64,000 nt of DNA from Bacteroidales bacterium (GTDB taxonomy: Bacteria; Bacteroidota; Bacteroidia; Bacteroidales; Muribaculaceae), in contig DXYS01000092.1 of the NCBI GenBank assembly GCA_019415705.1, positions 62,001 through 126,000 of the forward strand, given 5' to 3'. This document shows, one piece after another, positions 10,501-19,362 of this stretch. A program made the position numbers and the translations under genes. Under the pieces are notes generated by a model. The model saw nothing but the letters and a program-made list of their open reading frames with translations. It had not been told where the DNA came from and made no database searches. Numbering within the stretch: the first letter of the stretch is position 1; every line of letters starts with the position of its first letter.

Positions 10501-13500
10501 GGAGCAGTTTGATATTTACAGTTATGCGGCAGCACAGCATAAAAATCCCGACGGCACCAATCATCTTTATGACAGGCTCTATTACAAGACATACCGACAG
10601 ACTCAGAATCCCAAGTCAAAACACGGATATTTTTATTTTGTAAACGCAGCCGAAGACCCGGGTATCATGGCACGCCTGAGACTCAACAGTCTGTGTATGG
10701 GCAGCACAATCCATGTATCCGCATGGGTCGCCGAGTTTTCATTAGGGGAGGAACGAGCCAACATTGCCTTTAACTTCGTCGCCGTCCTTAACGAAGCAAA
10801 CGGCAAAAGACGAGTGCCGCTCCACACATTTATCTCCGGCTATCTGCCCAAGGCCGGTGAGTGGATGAACATCTATTACTCTTTTGTCCCGAATTATTCC
10901 GATGCCGGCATATCGTCTGACATGATTGACCACTACGAGCTTGAACTGGACAACAACTGCAGAAGCTCGTCGAGCGCCGACTATGCCATCGACAACATAC
11001 GTCTCTATGTGGCCGACCCGACCGTATCAGCCATCCAGAACGAGCCGGTCTGCGGCGAGTCTAAAGACGTAGCCGTGCGTGTAGAGACACCTTTCGAGAC
11101 ATTGCTGCAGATTGTCGGCGAAACCGAAACAGACGACGACAGCAAGTCTATACGGCTCTATTATACGTTCATCGACAAAGACAAGTTCGACAAAACATAT
11201 AACGAGCTGAAAGACACCGATCCCGAGCCGGGCCGTAAGGCCTACGAGGCGGCTGTGCTGAGATATGACTACAACTCGGGCGGCGAGGGAGACATGACAT
11301 TCGGAAATGTCAGCTTCAACCTCAATTATGACTCTAACGAAGAATACAACAACCCGACCGACATAAGCACGCAGGCATACCGTAAAACAGCCAAAGACGG
11401 CACGCGTATGATTGCACTCAACACACGACCGAATGACAACGCGCTCAGCACAGCCAAAGAGTACTACGTGTCGATATATCCCGAAATGGCCGGCTCCGGC
11501 GTGACAACACCCTCGTGGCCACAGTTCGACATACTGGACCCTTGCGCGCGCGTATGCATATTTAAGGTCAAACCACGCAGCACCATCAAAGTCGACGGTG
11601 AGCTGCGCGAAGAAACCGACAGCATCACAAGCTGTAAAAACCAGTCTCCTGTGATACAGGTTGATTTGTGGGGCAAAACAGCCGACGGCGACGACATCGA
11701 GCCAATCGAAAAAAATGCCATGCTTGACTGGTATAACGGCACTTATGATGAGTTTAATGCCGAAAGTTTTGACGCCGAAAAGTCGCTCAGAGACATATTG
11801 CTTATATTCCGTTCGGAGTATCCTGACACGGAGACATGCGATGTGGAGCCGGCCGGTGACCTTACGGACGATATGCTGGCATATCTGAAGAGTCTGACAG
11901 AAGACATCAGAGAGGGAGACTCGCGCCCGCGACTCAGACTGTTGCAGGCGTCATACGTTTTCCCCCCGGTGCAGATTCCCGAGGGTCAGGATGAAGCTAT
12001 ATGCTGTGTCACGGCAATCCCCGTCAATGTCACTAAAGAAAATATTCTGGTATGTTCTGATCCGACCGAGGTGCGCATACATGTCAAACAGACGGCGCCG
12101 GCTCTTAACCATGGCCTCGGAAAGATAGAATATCCCGAAGGCATATCAGATGTGCCGATACGCATAGGACTGTCCCAACTTAAATCGACAAGCGCATCCG
12201 AAAACTCAGACCTGTCGCAGCACCTCGTCAAGCTGAACGTGCCCGTCAGAAGAGTTGTGATAGGCTCTCAGAGCTCCGAGGAAATGCAACTCATAGCCGG
12301 CAGCCCGTATATATACCTCGTCGAGACAAATGATCCGGCCTACGAAGACCTCGGCACTGTCGACGATAACGGTAACGATACAGGCACATTGATGACTGTC
12401 GGCGAAATCACCAACCTGACCGCTAAGATTGTCGGCCAACACAATATATTCATGGTTGTCTTCTATGACAGTTTCATCTTCAGGGAGGGTTATTATTACA
12501 GAATCCGTTTCAGTTTCAAGGAGGACTCTCAGGACGAAAATGTCGAAGGTAATTGTTACGGGCAGGACGTATTCACGCTGAAGGTTGTTCCGGAATATCA
12601 GCGCTGGACAGGCGATGCTCCCGGCTCGAGCAGAAACTGGAACAATGACGCCAACTGGAGCCGTGTGAGCGCTGACGAGCTTAACCTTACGGCAGAGCGC
12701 GCCGCGACTCTGACAGATTTTGTGTCTGACGGCTCAAACAACCGCCAACATAGTTATGCGCCGCTCGATTTCTCCAAAGTAATAATCCCGGCGGGTGATA
12801 CATTCCCGTATCTTGACAGCTATGCCGGCGATGACACCGAAGACCTCTCGGCCGATTACCCCGACATAACGACAGGAGTGATTTGGACCAAGAATCCGTC
12901 ATCTGCCGCAGCCGGAGCCGCAACTGACAACATACAGTATGATATGGCTGCTTATACATCAGCCGACTCCCAAATCAATTGTCGGCCGTGGTATGCCAAC
13001 ACCTGTGAGCAGATACATTTCCGTCCCGAATCCGAAATCGGGGGACAACAGAACTTAATCTATCAAAAGGCATGGGTCGATATTGCGACAGTCCCGGCGA
13101 GATGGTACACATTGGCAACTCCCCTCAAGACCGTTTATGCCGGTGACATGTATCTCCCCACCGATAATGCAAGACAGGAATCGGAATTGTTTGAAGACAT
13201 CGTATTCGACGCCGGACGCAATAACCGCTTTTCACCGGCCGTCTATCAGCGCGGATGGAACAAGAGCACCACGACGGTCTATGAACTTGACGGCAACGAC
13301 CGCAACGTGGCGGTCAAAGCCGACTGGAGCAATGTATACAACGATGTGGCCGAAGTCTACGGAGGAGGTGTCGGTTTCTCTATAAAGACCGACGCATCAA
13401 AATCAACCGGCAACAAAGGCGAAGTATTATTCCGCCTTCCCAAATCAGACACGTTCTTTGATTACTACAGCGAAGACGGAACAACTGTCGGCAACCGCAC

Positions 13501-14536
13501 CGCAATCGACCGCGCAGATAATTTCCGTCTTAATGACGCGGCCGGTACCATAAAGGCAGTCAGCCGAGGCGACAACCGATATTTTCTTGTCGGAAATCCG
13601 TTTATGGCTCACCTCGACATGCAGGCCTTTATAAGCGGTAACGCAGACAAAATCAACCCGAAATACTGGCTGCTGACCGCAGACACGCAGGGTGTCGCCG
13701 TATTTGACAAAAACACCGCCGTTACTGTCGGCTCCGCAAGCGACAAAATCGCTCCCCTCCAAGGCTTTTTTGTAGAGGCTAAAGACGGTGCGGCCACTGT
13801 GACAGCCGGCGGAGACACCCAGCTTGAACTGACTTACACCCCCGATATGTCCTGCACCGCATCATTCGGAGACGCGTCGTTACAGACACTGAGCCGCTCA
13901 TCAGCCGGAGGGAATATCGTTACGATTTCTGCCGTGCGCGATAATATAATCTTGTCACAGGCATTTATCAATATATCCCCGGATGCCGAGGGGTCATACA
14001 ACGAAACCAATGATGCCGTATTGATTGAAAACACACGCTTGGACATCCCGGCCGCCGTTTACACTGTGGCCGATAAAGTAGCGTTGTCAGTCAACACTAC
14101 CGATAGTGCCGACGGTACGGAAATCGGTCTCGTATCTGCAGATAATGAGGAAACCGAGCTTGTCTTTGACGGTGTCGGCGCGCTGTCAGGTTTATCACTC
14201 TATGATGCGGCGACCGGTGAATACACCGGTTTATACGACGGCATGGAGTACTCTGTTAACGGTGCGGCGTCAGGTCGTCTGTATCTGCTGTCTGACCGCG
14301 ACAATCCCGATATGGAGTTACAGTCTGTCAAAGTCAATATTAACGGCCGCAGAGTGCGCGTAGAGGCCGGATGCGGGACTTCGGTGTCGGCAAGTGTCTA
14401 CACGATTGAGGGTATAAAGGTATTCGGCTCGACAGAAAACTCTAAGATTATGGAGTTCAGCCTTGACAAAGGACTTTATATCCTTGAAGCCTCAGACGAT
14501 ATTGAGACTGTAAACCGCAAAATATTCATACGGTAA
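7568..14536 (+). CDS. Giant secreted fimbria-associated protein with T9SS-like tail
   Basis: A 2,322-residue protein with a clear signal peptide (residues 1-19) and no lipobox. Visible regions: a discoidin-like N-terminal beta domain (about 20-185); a GLUG/beta-helix-like region (about 365-600) with repeated IxGxxxGIVG-type turns; long beta-rich stretches; and a C-terminal 70-residue tail (VYTIEGIKVFGS, then KGLYILEA and KIFIR) typical of type A sorting domains read by the type IX secretion system. Its ATG overlaps the upstream stop by 4 nt, so it belongs to the fimbrial operon. By analogy to the large T9SS-exported Mfa5 of P. gingivalis it may be a tip adhesin, but it shows no vWA motif that I could see. 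Confidence 0.72.
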   Translation: MKKFLFILMIFFGAFFVRAERVNLITTASQLSVSNIAPGSYIHDLLNDYGVVNSRTGELDEECYIQVKLNQPLNLGATDDLIVSLRRGYDSESGSHPTTLRVEGSFDGVNWDEKWDDDINTCHVYFMFRGPKTVEYSTRIRTSKQFNYLRFTVTANSGRRHDSKGHRYMSVNQFQLYQIGRDDNYSPELIDRFHLTTDYAIKLKNYEYVNTPGILEPLNRKGGRETSLDGWCDWDAWVDGKWTKDTEFLEKSGIKMPDYSMLTSENDTHGYRPDPDQKRQPTHTTEHILYAVPGEAIALYPYYKFATAYQTNFVHWYDYRTGGNITVTDETTQKTTALLDFLTDPSAIYKSELHGYYGGPVLPVEYPQISTPDEYIAYVNLINSYGDTGCDLKFEITADLDFSGKTVEPIGRNFEGIIEGNGHRISNLVMNYPDRTNVGIVGHCGNGSAIRNLIIDSSCRFIGKNKVAAIAGEDINGNGRNIDNVQSYAYVKATDPDGYAAGIIGYYETTYNPGDVIKNCFVGGTVEAAHAAAVVNCFTNGNFSVRNTLSLATVDSGDGYNKFAGGTLSKSNLNNCYGNYDDITGQLPDDLNSDEFIAKLGNQWVKGPDGHAIPDKSTVITFNKPDNGKVATFFCPRSPYADDGVLQNLPFRPGEDEFVIAADFSQSFSRDFNIDDNNSRIIEPIIQFRHIFRIRDGRKFAEEFSGSVENNRQYVRNNLRRVSARAGVPFQIRLDSPVPLKGTTRSKYYYKISDTDYRRVCTMDIEVIDMKTGQTIQRTIINPAGQMTDESGNNIMAGNKPIDAGHFYYGETFNGEGARKIGGTTYNICGGGGSYYRMLKCEAPSEGHYLIRITGNDINTNPIKIIGSDEPLVVMEMELSVLPESAASLVDEDTLYGDNKTYEHAREEALEDAYGEPKQRLTFDEYVALESLPNSSDYFTGAGNSRKLKWPLPWEDVTYSFDYNDLRDFNMYGIASKSEQFDIYSYAAAQHKNPDGTNHLYDRLYYKTYRQTQNPKSKHGYFYFVNAAEDPGIMARLRLNSLCMGSTIHVSAWVAEFSLGEERANIAFNFVAVLNEANGKRRVPLHTFISGYLPKAGEWMNIYYSFVPNYSDAGISSDMIDHYELELDNNCRSSSSADYAIDNIRLYVADPTVSAIQNEPVCGESKDVAVRVETPFETLLQIVGETETDDDSKSIRLYYTFIDKDKFDKTYNELKDTDPEPGRKAYEAAVLRYDYNSGGEGDMTFGNVSFNLNYDSNEEYNNPTDISTQAYRKTAKDGTRMIALNTRPNDNALSTAKEYYVSIYPEMAGSGVTTPSWPQFDILDPCARVCIFKVKPRSTIKVDGELREETDSITSCKNQSPVIQVDLWGKTADGDDIEPIEKNAMLDWYNGTYDEFNAESFDAEKSLRDILLIFRSEYPDTETCDVEPAGDLTDDMLAYLKSLTEDIREGDSRPRLRLLQASYVFPPVQIPEGQDEAICCVTAIPVNVTKENILVCSDPTEVRIHVKQTAPALNHGLGKIEYPEGISDVPIRIGLSQLKSTSASENSDLSQHLVKLNVPVRRVVIGSQSSEEMQLIAGSPYIYLVETNDPAYEDLGTVDDNGNDTGTLMTVGEITNLTAKIVGQHNIFMVVFYDSFIFREGYYYRIRFSFKEDSQDENVEGNCYGQDVFTLKVVPEYQRWTGDAPGSSRNWNNDANWSRVSADELNLTAERAATLTDFVSDGSNNRQHSYAPLDFSKVIIPAGDTFPYLDSYAGDDTEDLSADYPDITTGVIWTKNPSSAAAGAATDNIQYDMAAYTSADSQINCRPWYANTCEQIHFRPESEIGGQQNLIYQKAWVDIATVPARWYTLATPLKTVYAGDMYLPTDNARQESELFEDIVFDAGRNNRFSPAVYQRGWNKSTTTVYELDGNDRNVAVKADWSNVYNDVAEVYGGGVGFSIKTDASKSTGNKGEVLFRLPKSDTFFDYYSEDGTTVGNRTAIDRADNFRLNDAAGTIKAVSRGDNRYFLVGNPFMAHLDMQAFISGNADKINPKYWLLTADTQGVAVFDKNTAVTVGSASDKIAPLQGFFVEAKDGAATVTAGGDTQLELTYTPDMSCTASFGDASLQTLSRSSAGGNIVTISAVRDNIILSQAFINISPDAEGSYNETNDAVLIENTRLDIPAAVYTVADKVALSVNTTDSADGTEIGLVSADNEETELVFDGVGALSGLSLYDAATGEYTGLYDGMEYSVNGAASGRLYLLSDRDNPDMELQSVKVNINGRRVRVEAGCGTSVSASVYTIEGIKVFGSTENSKIMEFSLDKGLYILEASDDIETVNRKIFIR

Positions 14537-14538
14537 AA

Positions 14539-14937
14539 ATGCTTAAGGCAACAGCAGTTTTAACCATACTGATTATGATTTCATCACTGTGTCGGGCACA
14601 GGAGCACGGCGCAGTGTTGCGGTTAGAGCGCGACGTGATTGACTTCGGAGCTGTAGAGTATAACTCGGTCGTCACAGACTCTGTTAAGGTCTGCAACGAC
14701 GGTGACGAGCCGTTAGTTATAAAATCTGTATTTACAGATTGCGGCTGCACAGTACCCTCTTATAGCCGAAACCCGATAGCTCCGGGAGAGTGCGGTATCA
14801 TAGCCGTGCGTTTCATCAGCCGCGGACGTTCGCCCGGCAGTTTCCGCAAGGCTGTGCGCATACGTTCAAACGCGATACACCATAATAAGATAATGTTTGT
14901 CGCCGGCCGTATAAAAAATCCGGCGACAAACAAATAA
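14539..14937 (+). CDS. DUF1573 domain protein, secreted
   Basis: A 132-residue protein with a signal peptide (about residues 1-20) and one DUF1573 domain: DVIDFGAVEYNSVV, then NDGDEPLVIKSVFTDCGCT and the YGSNPI-like YSRNPIAPGE segment. DUF1573 is a small Ig-like periplasmic domain of unknown function, common in Bacteroidetes. It starts 2 nt after the giant gene's stop and is the last gene of the fimbrial operon. Its role there is unknown. Confidence 0.8.
   Translation: MLKATAVLTILIMISSLCRAQEHGAVLRLERDVIDFGAVEYNSVVTDSVKVCNDGDEPLVIKSVFTDCGCTVPSYSRNPIAPGECGIIAVRFISRGRSPGSFRKAVRIRSNAIHHNKIMFVAGRIKNPATNK
14896..14930. terminator. Perfect 11-bp hairpin at the end of the fimbrial operon
   Basis: TTTGTCGCCGG (14896-14906) pairs perfectly with CCGGCGACAAA (14920-14930). 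It lies in the last codons of the DUF1573 gene and before the convergent recombinase end, so it could stop transcription from both sides. No long T-run follows on the plus strand. Confidence 0.55.
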
Positions 14938-14957
14938 ACTTCGCTGACAGCCGGACC

Positions 14958-16160
14958 TCACAATGATTTAAGGATTATGGAGTTGGCTTTATCGACAACC
15001 GATGTATCAAGACCTGCGAGATAAATTTGTGTCGTAGCCTCGCTGTCATGTCCCATTCCTTCGCTGATGACCGCTAACGGTATCCCCTTTGCCTTGGCCG
15101 CCGAGGCCCAGCTGTGGCGGGCCACATACAGTGTCAGCGGAATTGTCACGCCGACCATGCCGGCTATATTTTTCAGACTGTGGTTTATATTGTAGCCTAC
15201 ATTACGGTAGGTCCACCGCTCGTTTGTGCCGGGTCTGCGGATAATCGGCAGCAGATAATCACTTCGGTTTTCAGGATATTTGTCAAGGATTGACTGCATG
15301 TCATCTGTCCATTCAATCACAAGCTGCTGACCGGTCTTGCGGCGGCGATATGCGATATACCCGTCCGTTAAATCTGTCTTTTTGAGAAAAGCCATGTCGA
15401 TGAAACTCATTCCCCTGAAATAAAAACTCATCATAAACATATCGCGCGCAAAATCGAGAGCCGGCGAATGTGATAAGTCCAGTTTCTTGATTTTTTTAAT
15501 GACCGCTAAAGGCAAAGCCCGTTTGATCGTTTTGTCAATACCCGTATATACGTGTCTGAACGGGCGCAGATTCTCGACCGCATCGGCCTCGACCGCCCGA
15601 TTGTAGACGGCCCTGAGAACACGTGTATAAAACGATATGGTATTTGGCACAATGCCACGGCTCTTGTGCCATGCCTCATATGCTTCCATCACTTCCGAGG
15701 TAAGACAATCGAGCATTATATCTTCGTCGTGCCTGAATTTTTTAAAACTGTTAAGTGTGACTTTATATGTCTCGGACGTTCTTAGCCTACCGTTCTGTCT
15801 GAGTTTTGCGATTAACCTCTCCATAAAGTTGAAAAGAGAGTATTCGTGCACATAACGGTTAAACTCGTCTATCACATCCGAGGCGGTGTAAGAAAGTCCG
15901 CCGGCATCCAATTTGCGGTCAATTTTGTTCAATCGCTCCAAATCACGACGTATGCACTCGCGTATAGAGAGAATAAACGTCCGCCGTCCGCTTTGAGGGA
16001 CCGAAGTCACCATCGAGCGTCTTTCGTCCCATTCCGTCATGAATATGCGGTAATCCGAGAGAAGCTGTCGCACCTTCCGCTCATGGATAATCTGATAATA
16101 GATTGTACCCTCTTGTCCCGCTACAGTCGAGGGTCTGAATTTCACTTTAATCGAGGCCAT
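14958..16160 (-). CDS. Tyrosine recombinase / site-specific integrase
   Basis: A 400-residue Bacteroidetes-type tyrosine recombinase with an N-terminal arm-binding domain (about 1-90), a SAM-like core-binding domain (about 105-205) and a catalytic domain. Visible catalytic residues are Arg in SFYFRGMSF (about 255), Arg348 with His349 in LYVARHSWAS, His371 in GMGHDSE and the nucleophile Tyr380 in TTQIYLAGLD; the first His of the usual HxxR box is replaced by Tyr, as is common in this group. The start was set at 16160 (MASIKVKF), because upstream codons do not resemble the family. It is convergent with the fimbrial operon. Such enzymes serve mobile elements or invert promoters of surface loci. 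Confidence 0.9.
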   Translation of the reverse strand: MASIKVKFRPSTVAGQEGTIYYQIIHERKVRQLLSDYRIFMTEWDERRSMVTSVPQSGRRTFILSIRECIRRDLERLNKIDRKLDAGGLSYTASDVIDEFNRYVHEYSLFNFMERLIAKLRQNGRLRTSETYKVTLNSFKKFRHDEDIMLDCLTSEVMEAYEAWHKSRGIVPNTISFYTRVLRAVYNRAVEADAVENLRPFRHVYTGIDKTIKRALPLAVIKKIKKLDLSHSPALDFARDMFMMSFYFRGMSFIDMAFLKKTDLTDGYIAYRRRKTGQQLVIEWTDDMQSILDKYPENRSDYLLPIIRRPGTNERWTYRNVGYNINHSLKNIAGMVGVTIPLTLYVARHSWASAAKAKGIPLAVISEGMGHDSEATTQIYLAGLDTSVVDKANSIILKSL

Positions 16161-16261
16161 GTTGATTTGTTTTCTGTAATATACTCGTATCTGTTTATGA
16201 TGTCTTATCCGGAGTTGAATCACTGAGTTTTCGATTTTGTCGGATTTAACGAAATAATCAC

Positions 16262-16269
16262 TATTTTTG
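16262..16269 (+). promoter_or_regulatory. Probable -7 element of the acetyltransferase gene
   Basis: TATTTTTG matches the Bacteroidetes -7 consensus TAnnTTTG, 22 nt before the ATG at 16292. The element is embedded in a small inverted repeat, ATCAC (16257-16261) with GTGAT (16269-16273), a possible operator. Confidence 0.5.
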
Positions 16270-16291
16270 TGATAAAAACAGACATTGGTGA

Positions 16292-16792
16292 ATGATATAT
16301 ACAGACAGATTGATTTTGCGCCCGTGGCAGCAGGACGATGCAGATGACCTCTACAAATATGCATCCGACAGCCGGGTGAGCGAACTCGCCCTGTGGCCTC
16401 GCCACACATCGCGCGAAATGAGCCTTTATGTAATAAAGGAGATATTCATGCCCAATCCACATTCATTCGCCATGGTTATGAAAGAATCCGGTGAGGCTGC
16501 AGGCTGCATCGGGCTCGTCCCCGAAGGAACGGAGCATTTTGCGCCGCAGCCGGGCGAGCGTGAGGTGGGTTACTGGCTCGGGCATCCACTTTGGGGAATG
16601 GGACTGACAACCGAGGCTCTCGGCGCATTTTTAGCTTACTGCCGCGACAGTCTCGGGCTGAAATCGCTGCTGATTACCACCGATGCCGCAAACATCGCGT
16701 CACAGCGTGTCGCCGCCAAATGCGGCTTCAAGTTTGTATGCGATTATGACTTTGACGGCATCGCGTCAAAGGTTTACAGACGACAGATATGA
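16292..16792 (+). CDS. GNAT-family N-acetyltransferase
   Basis: A 166-residue GNAT protein of the RimJ/RimL-like type: TDRLILRPWQQDDADDLY at the N-terminus, REVGYWLGHPLWGMGLTTEAL as acetyl-CoA binding motif A, and NIASQRVAAKCGF near the C-terminus. It would acetylate an amino group of a small molecule or a protein N-terminus; the substrate cannot be told. It stands alone between the divergent recombinase and the convergent rmlB, whose stop lies 3 nt from its own. Confidence 0.88.
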   Translation: MIYTDRLILRPWQQDDADDLYKYASDSRVSELALWPRHTSREMSLYVIKEIFMPNPHSFAMVMKESGEAAGCIGLVPEGTEHFAPQPGEREVGYWLGHPLWGMGLTTEALGAFLAYCRDSLGLKSLLITTDAANIASQRVAAKCGFKFVCDYDFDGIASKVYRRQI

Positions 16793-16795
16793 CTA

Positions 16796-17929
16796 TTATC
16801 GGTTTTTATACATCTCCTCATAATAGCGCTCGTAGTCGCCCGAGGTGATGTTGTCCATCCACGGCTCGTTGTCGAGATACCAGCGGACAGTGCGCTCGAT
16901 GCCTTCCTCAAACTGGAGCGACGGCTCCCAGCCGAGCTCGCGCTGCAGTTTGCGCGAATCGATGGCGTAACGCAGATCGTGGCCGGCGCGGTCGGTGACG
17001 TAGCTGATAAGCGAGTCGCTGTAGCCCTCGGGGTTGCCGAGCAGACGGTCGACGGTCTTGACGAGGAGACGGATGATGTCGATATTTTTCCACTCGTTGA
17101 AACCGCCGATATTGTAGGTCTCGGCCGGACGGCCGTTATGAAAGATGGTGTCGACGGCACGCGCGTGGTCCTCGACGTAGAGCCAGTCACGCACATTCTC
17201 GCCGCGGCCATAGACAGGTAGCGGCCGACGATGACGTATGTTGTTTATAAACAGCGGAATAAGCTTCTCAGGAAACTGATAGGGGCCGTAGTTATTGGAG
17301 CAGTTGGTCACGATTGTGGGCATGCCATAAGTGTCGTGATAAGCTCGCACGAAGTGGTCGCTCGAGGCCTTGGCTGCGCTGTAGGGCGAGTGCGGGTCAT
17401 ACTTGCAGGTTTCGACGAAGAACTCACGGCCGTAGGCTTTATGATTTTCTGACGATGCGGCTGTGGTGAACGGCGACGGCACACCCTGAGGCTCGGTCAT
17501 CTCCAATGAGCCGTAGACCTCGTCGGTCGAGATGTGATAGAAGAGCTTGCCGTCATAGCGCTCGGGACGCGACTCCCAGCTGACGCGGGCGGCCTGCAGC
17601 AAGGCGAGCGTTCCCATCACGTTGGTGCGCGCGAAGGTGAACGGGTCTTTTATCGAGCGGTCGACATGGCTCTCGGCGGCAAAGTTGATGATACCGTCGA
17701 CCTGATACTTCTCAATCAGTTCGAGCATACGGTCATAGTCACAGATATCGGCGCGGACAAAGGTATAATTCGGACGGTCCTCGATGTCGCGGAGGTTGGC
17801 GAGATTGCCGGCATAGGTCAGTTTGTCGACATTTATGATATGATAGTCAGGATATTTGTTGACAAAAAGTCTGACGACATGGCTGCCGATGAAGCCGGCG
17901 CCACCGGTTATGATGATGTTGCGTTTCAT
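16796..17929 (-). CDS. rmlB: dTDP-glucose 4,6-dehydratase
   Basis: A 377-residue short-chain dehydrogenase family enzyme that converts dTDP-glucose to dTDP-4-keto-6-deoxyglucose, second step of dTDP-L-rhamnose synthesis. It has the NAD-binding ITGGAGFIGSH motif at its start, the catalytic Thr with STDEVYGSLE and the YSAAKASSDHFVRA YxxxK box. The ATG at 17929 overlaps the stop of rmlD by 4 nt (ATGA), so the upstream in-frame codons are not used. It is the last gene of the rmlA-C-D-B run. Confidence 0.95.
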   Translation of the reverse strand: MKRNIIITGGAGFIGSHVVRLFVNKYPDYHIINVDKLTYAGNLANLRDIEDRPNYTFVRADICDYDRMLELIEKYQVDGIINFAAESHVDRSIKDPFTFARTNVMGTLALLQAARVSWESRPERYDGKLFYHISTDEVYGSLEMTEPQGVPSPFTTAASSENHKAYGREFFVETCKYDPHSPYSAAKASSDHFVRAYHDTYGMPTIVTNCSNNYGPYQFPEKLIPLFINNIRHRRPLPVYGRGENVRDWLYVEDHARAVDTIFHNGRPAETYNIGGFNEWKNIDIIRLLVKTVDRLLGNPEGYSDSLISYVTDRAGHDLRYAIDSRKLQRELGWEPSLQFEEGIERTVRWYLDNEPWMDNITSGDYERYYEEMYKNR

Positions 17930-18786
17930 TTCAGGTTGTCGATACATTTTTTTAACGAATCGGTCCAATATGGTACCGCTATGCCGAATGTCTGTTTGAA
18001 TTTGGTCTTGTCGAGTACCGAATAGGCAGGACGGCGGACCTTCGAGGGGAACTCGTCGGAGTGGCAGGGCGAGATTTGGCAGGCAGTGTTGCCGACCATC
18101 GCGGCAATGGTCTTGGCGAAATCATACCACGAGCAGACGCCCTCGTTGGAGTAATGGTAGATGCCCTCGCGGCCCTCGTAGCTGCGGGAGGTGATGATGC
18201 TGACGATGGCGTCGGCGAGATCCTGAGCGTAGGTCGGCGTGCCGGCCTGATCAAAAACTACCTTGAGCGACGGCCGTGTCGCGGTCAGCTCGAGCATGGT
18301 TTTGACGAAGTTGCGGCCATACTCGCTGTAGAGCCACGCCGTGCGTATAATCAGAGCACGGCAGCGCGAATCGGCGACGGCCTGCTCGCCGTGGAGTTTG
18401 GTGAGTCCGTAGACACCTGTCGGCGTGCCCTGCTGGTCCTCGCGGCACGGCACATTGTAAGGCTCGCGTCCGAAGACATAGTCTGTCGAGATGTGTATGA
18501 GCGTGGCGTCACAGTCGCGGGCCGTGCGGGCCATACCGGCGACAGCGTCGCCGTTGAGACGCTCGGCAAGCAGCGGATTGTCCTCGGCCCTCTCGACATC
18601 GGTATAGGCGGCGCAGTTGATAATCACCTTTATGCCATTGTCGCTGACCATCGCCGCCACGGCGCCGGCATCGGTGATATCAAGTTCGTCGACATCAGTG
18701 AATATGTATCTGTCGGCACTGCCGGCCGTAGCGCGACGCAGACAACGGCCGAGCTGGCCTCCGGCTCCGGTTACGAGAATATTCAT
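17926..18786 (-). CDS. rmlD: dTDP-4-dehydrorhamnose reductase
   Basis: A 286-residue SDR enzyme for the last step of dTDP-L-rhamnose synthesis. It has the N-terminal LVTGAGGQLGRCLR nucleotide-binding motif, the HISTDYVFG box and the catalytic YGLTKLHGE (YxxxK). The length is normal for RmlD. The start overlaps the stop of rmlC (18783) by 4 nt and its stop overlaps the rmlB start, so translation is coupled. Confidence 0.95.
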   Translation of the reverse strand: MNILVTGAGGQLGRCLRRATAGSADRYIFTDVDELDITDAGAVAAMVSDNGIKVIINCAAYTDVERAEDNPLLAERLNGDAVAGMARTARDCDATLIHISTDYVFGREPYNVPCREDQQGTPTGVYGLTKLHGEQAVADSRCRALIIRTAWLYSEYGRNFVKTMLELTATRPSLKVVFDQAGTPTYAQDLADAIVSIITSRSYEGREGIYHYSNEGVCSWYDFAKTIAAMVGNTACQISPCHSDEFPSKVRRPAYSVLDKTKFKQTFGIAVPYWTDSLKKCIDNLK

Positions 18787-19358
18787 TTTGCGTAATAATC
18801 TGTGTTAAAGTCAAACGGAGAGTCAAATCCGGCAAAAGGACTGCGACAGCGGTCTTTGTCGCTCAAAACGGCCTCTGTGGGGCTGATATGCCAGTCGATA
18901 CCCAAATCCGGGTCGTCGAGTTTGATGCCGCCCTCTGACTCTGGATGATAGTAATCATCACATTTATAACGGAATACAGCCGTGTCGCTAAGTACGGCAA
19001 AACCATGGGCAAAGCCGCGCGGAATAAACAGCTGCAGATGATTGTCCCCGCTAAGCTCGACGGCCACATGGCGCCCGTAAGTGGGCGAGCCGCGGCGTAT
19101 ATCGACGGCCACATCCAGAACACGCCCGCTGACACAGCACACAAGCTTGCTCTGGCTGTATGGAGGACGCTGGAAGTGCAGCCCGCGGATGACACCGCGC
19201 GACGACATCGACTCATTGTCCTGCACGAAATCGACCGGGCGCACCTGCGCGTCAAACTCACGCTTTGACCAACTCTCGAAGAAGTAGCCTCGCGCGTCCT
19301 CAAAAACACGGGGACGGATAATCACCACCCCGTCTATGTCAGTCTTTATTACCTCCAT
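18783..19358 (-). CDS. rmlC: dTDP-4-dehydrorhamnose 3,5-epimerase
   Basis: A 191-residue cupin enzyme, third step of dTDP-L-rhamnose synthesis. Typical motifs are EDARGYFFES, FVQDNESMSSRGVIRGLH with the catalytic His, and IPRGFAHGF. The ATG at 19358 was chosen; a TTG 12 nt upstream is in frame but would overlap rmlA, while the ATG begins 4 nt after the rmlA stop. Confidence 0.95.
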   Translation of the reverse strand: MEVIKTDIDGVVIIRPRVFEDARGYFFESWSKREFDAQVRPVDFVQDNESMSSRGVIRGLHFQRPPYSQSKLVCCVSGRVLDVAVDIRRGSPTYGRHVAVELSGDNHLQLFIPRGFAHGFAVLSDTAVFRYKCDDYYHPESEGGIKLDDPDLGIDWHISPTEAVLSDKDRCRSPFAGFDSPFDFNTDYYAK

Positions 19359-19362
19359 CGTC

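Noticed and set aside
18061..18795. 244-codon open frame opposite rmlD
   Set aside because: Antisense to a typical RmlD; Val/Gly/Asp-rich without recognizable domain.
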